64,000 nucleotides of DNA. Source: Rufibacter radiotolerans. Lineage in GTDB: Bacteria > Bacteroidota > Bacteroidia > Cytophagales > Hymenobacteraceae. The notes beneath the pieces were generated by a model that was not told the DNA's origin, searched no databases, and saw nothing but the letters and a program-made list of their open reading frames with translations. Numbering within the stretch: position 1 is the stretch's first letter; each line of letters opens with the position of its first letter. Location: contig NZ_CP010777.1 in assembly GCF_001078055.1 (NCBI RefSeq), positions 2,881,001-2,945,000 of the forward strand, written 5' to 3'. Below are positions 63,931 to 64,000 of this stretch, piece by piece. Position numbers and translations under genes: made by a program.

Positions 63931-64000
63931 GAATGAACTTCTAAAGAAGGGAATGGAAACGCCCACATCAAAGTAAAATGTGCAGAAATTGAGGCGATGG

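Overview
The window looks like a chromosome segment of a Bacteroidota bacterium. SusC/SusD pairs, a PorP/SprF protein, two type IX secretion sorting domains and promoters resembling the Bacteroidota -7 box TAnnTTTG all point there. Protein style and gene content suggest Cytophagales, probably the Hymenobacteraceae (Rufibacter/Pontibacter-like). That family-level placement is an inference; no rRNA is present to confirm it.

Positions 1 to about 41 kb form one large sulfated-glycan utilisation locus, almost all on the minus strand. It holds ten complete S1-type sulfatases, each with a C-x-P-x-R formylglycine motif, plus one internally deleted sulfatase relic. Other enzymes are GH2, GH3 and GH27 glycosidases, a PL8-type polysaccharide lyase with a type IX sorting tail, a serine hydrolase, a PHP-domain protein and an NPP-type phosphodiesterase. 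Uptake is by a SusC/SusD pair, and a type IX cargo protein with a PorP/SprF partner lies within the locus. Nearly every enzyme has a signal peptide. The simplest reading is that the lyase cuts a sulfated, probably uronate-containing polymer at the surface, SusCD imports the fragments, and sulfatases and exo-glycosidases finish the work in the periplasm. No sulfatase-maturating enzyme and no GH88/GH105 unsaturated-uronyl hydrolase is in the window.

Positions 41 to 45 kb hold a response-regulator/histidine-kinase protein whose receiver has Glu in place of the phosphoacceptor Asp, a stand-alone receiver protein, and tRNA-Ser(UGA). From 45 to 64 kb the genes are housekeeping: YihY, a thioesterase, MltG, threonylcarbamoyl-AMP synthase, a lipid A-type acyltransferase, a flavin monooxygenase, WbqC, ClpC, an acyl-CoA carboxylase beta chain, an M42 peptidase, an acetyltransferase, a metal/cobalamin-type binding protein, a DUF4142 lipoprotein, a Gfo/Idh oxidoreductase, and AroA and AroB.

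Three non-coding signals stand out. (1) A 15-bp palindrome, CTACAA-N3-TTGTAG, lies in front of at least four transcription units of the glycan locus, and its first base is 55-56 bp upstream of a -7-like box in each; this is a candidate operator for one regulon. (2) About 25 intergenic copies of a 34-42 bp hairpin built on GTTTTAGGCCTGTTTT, many hugging stop codons, show compensatory base changes. (3) Short-word repeats occur in inverted pairs across intergenic gaps and run into the 3' ends of genes, supplying their stop codons.
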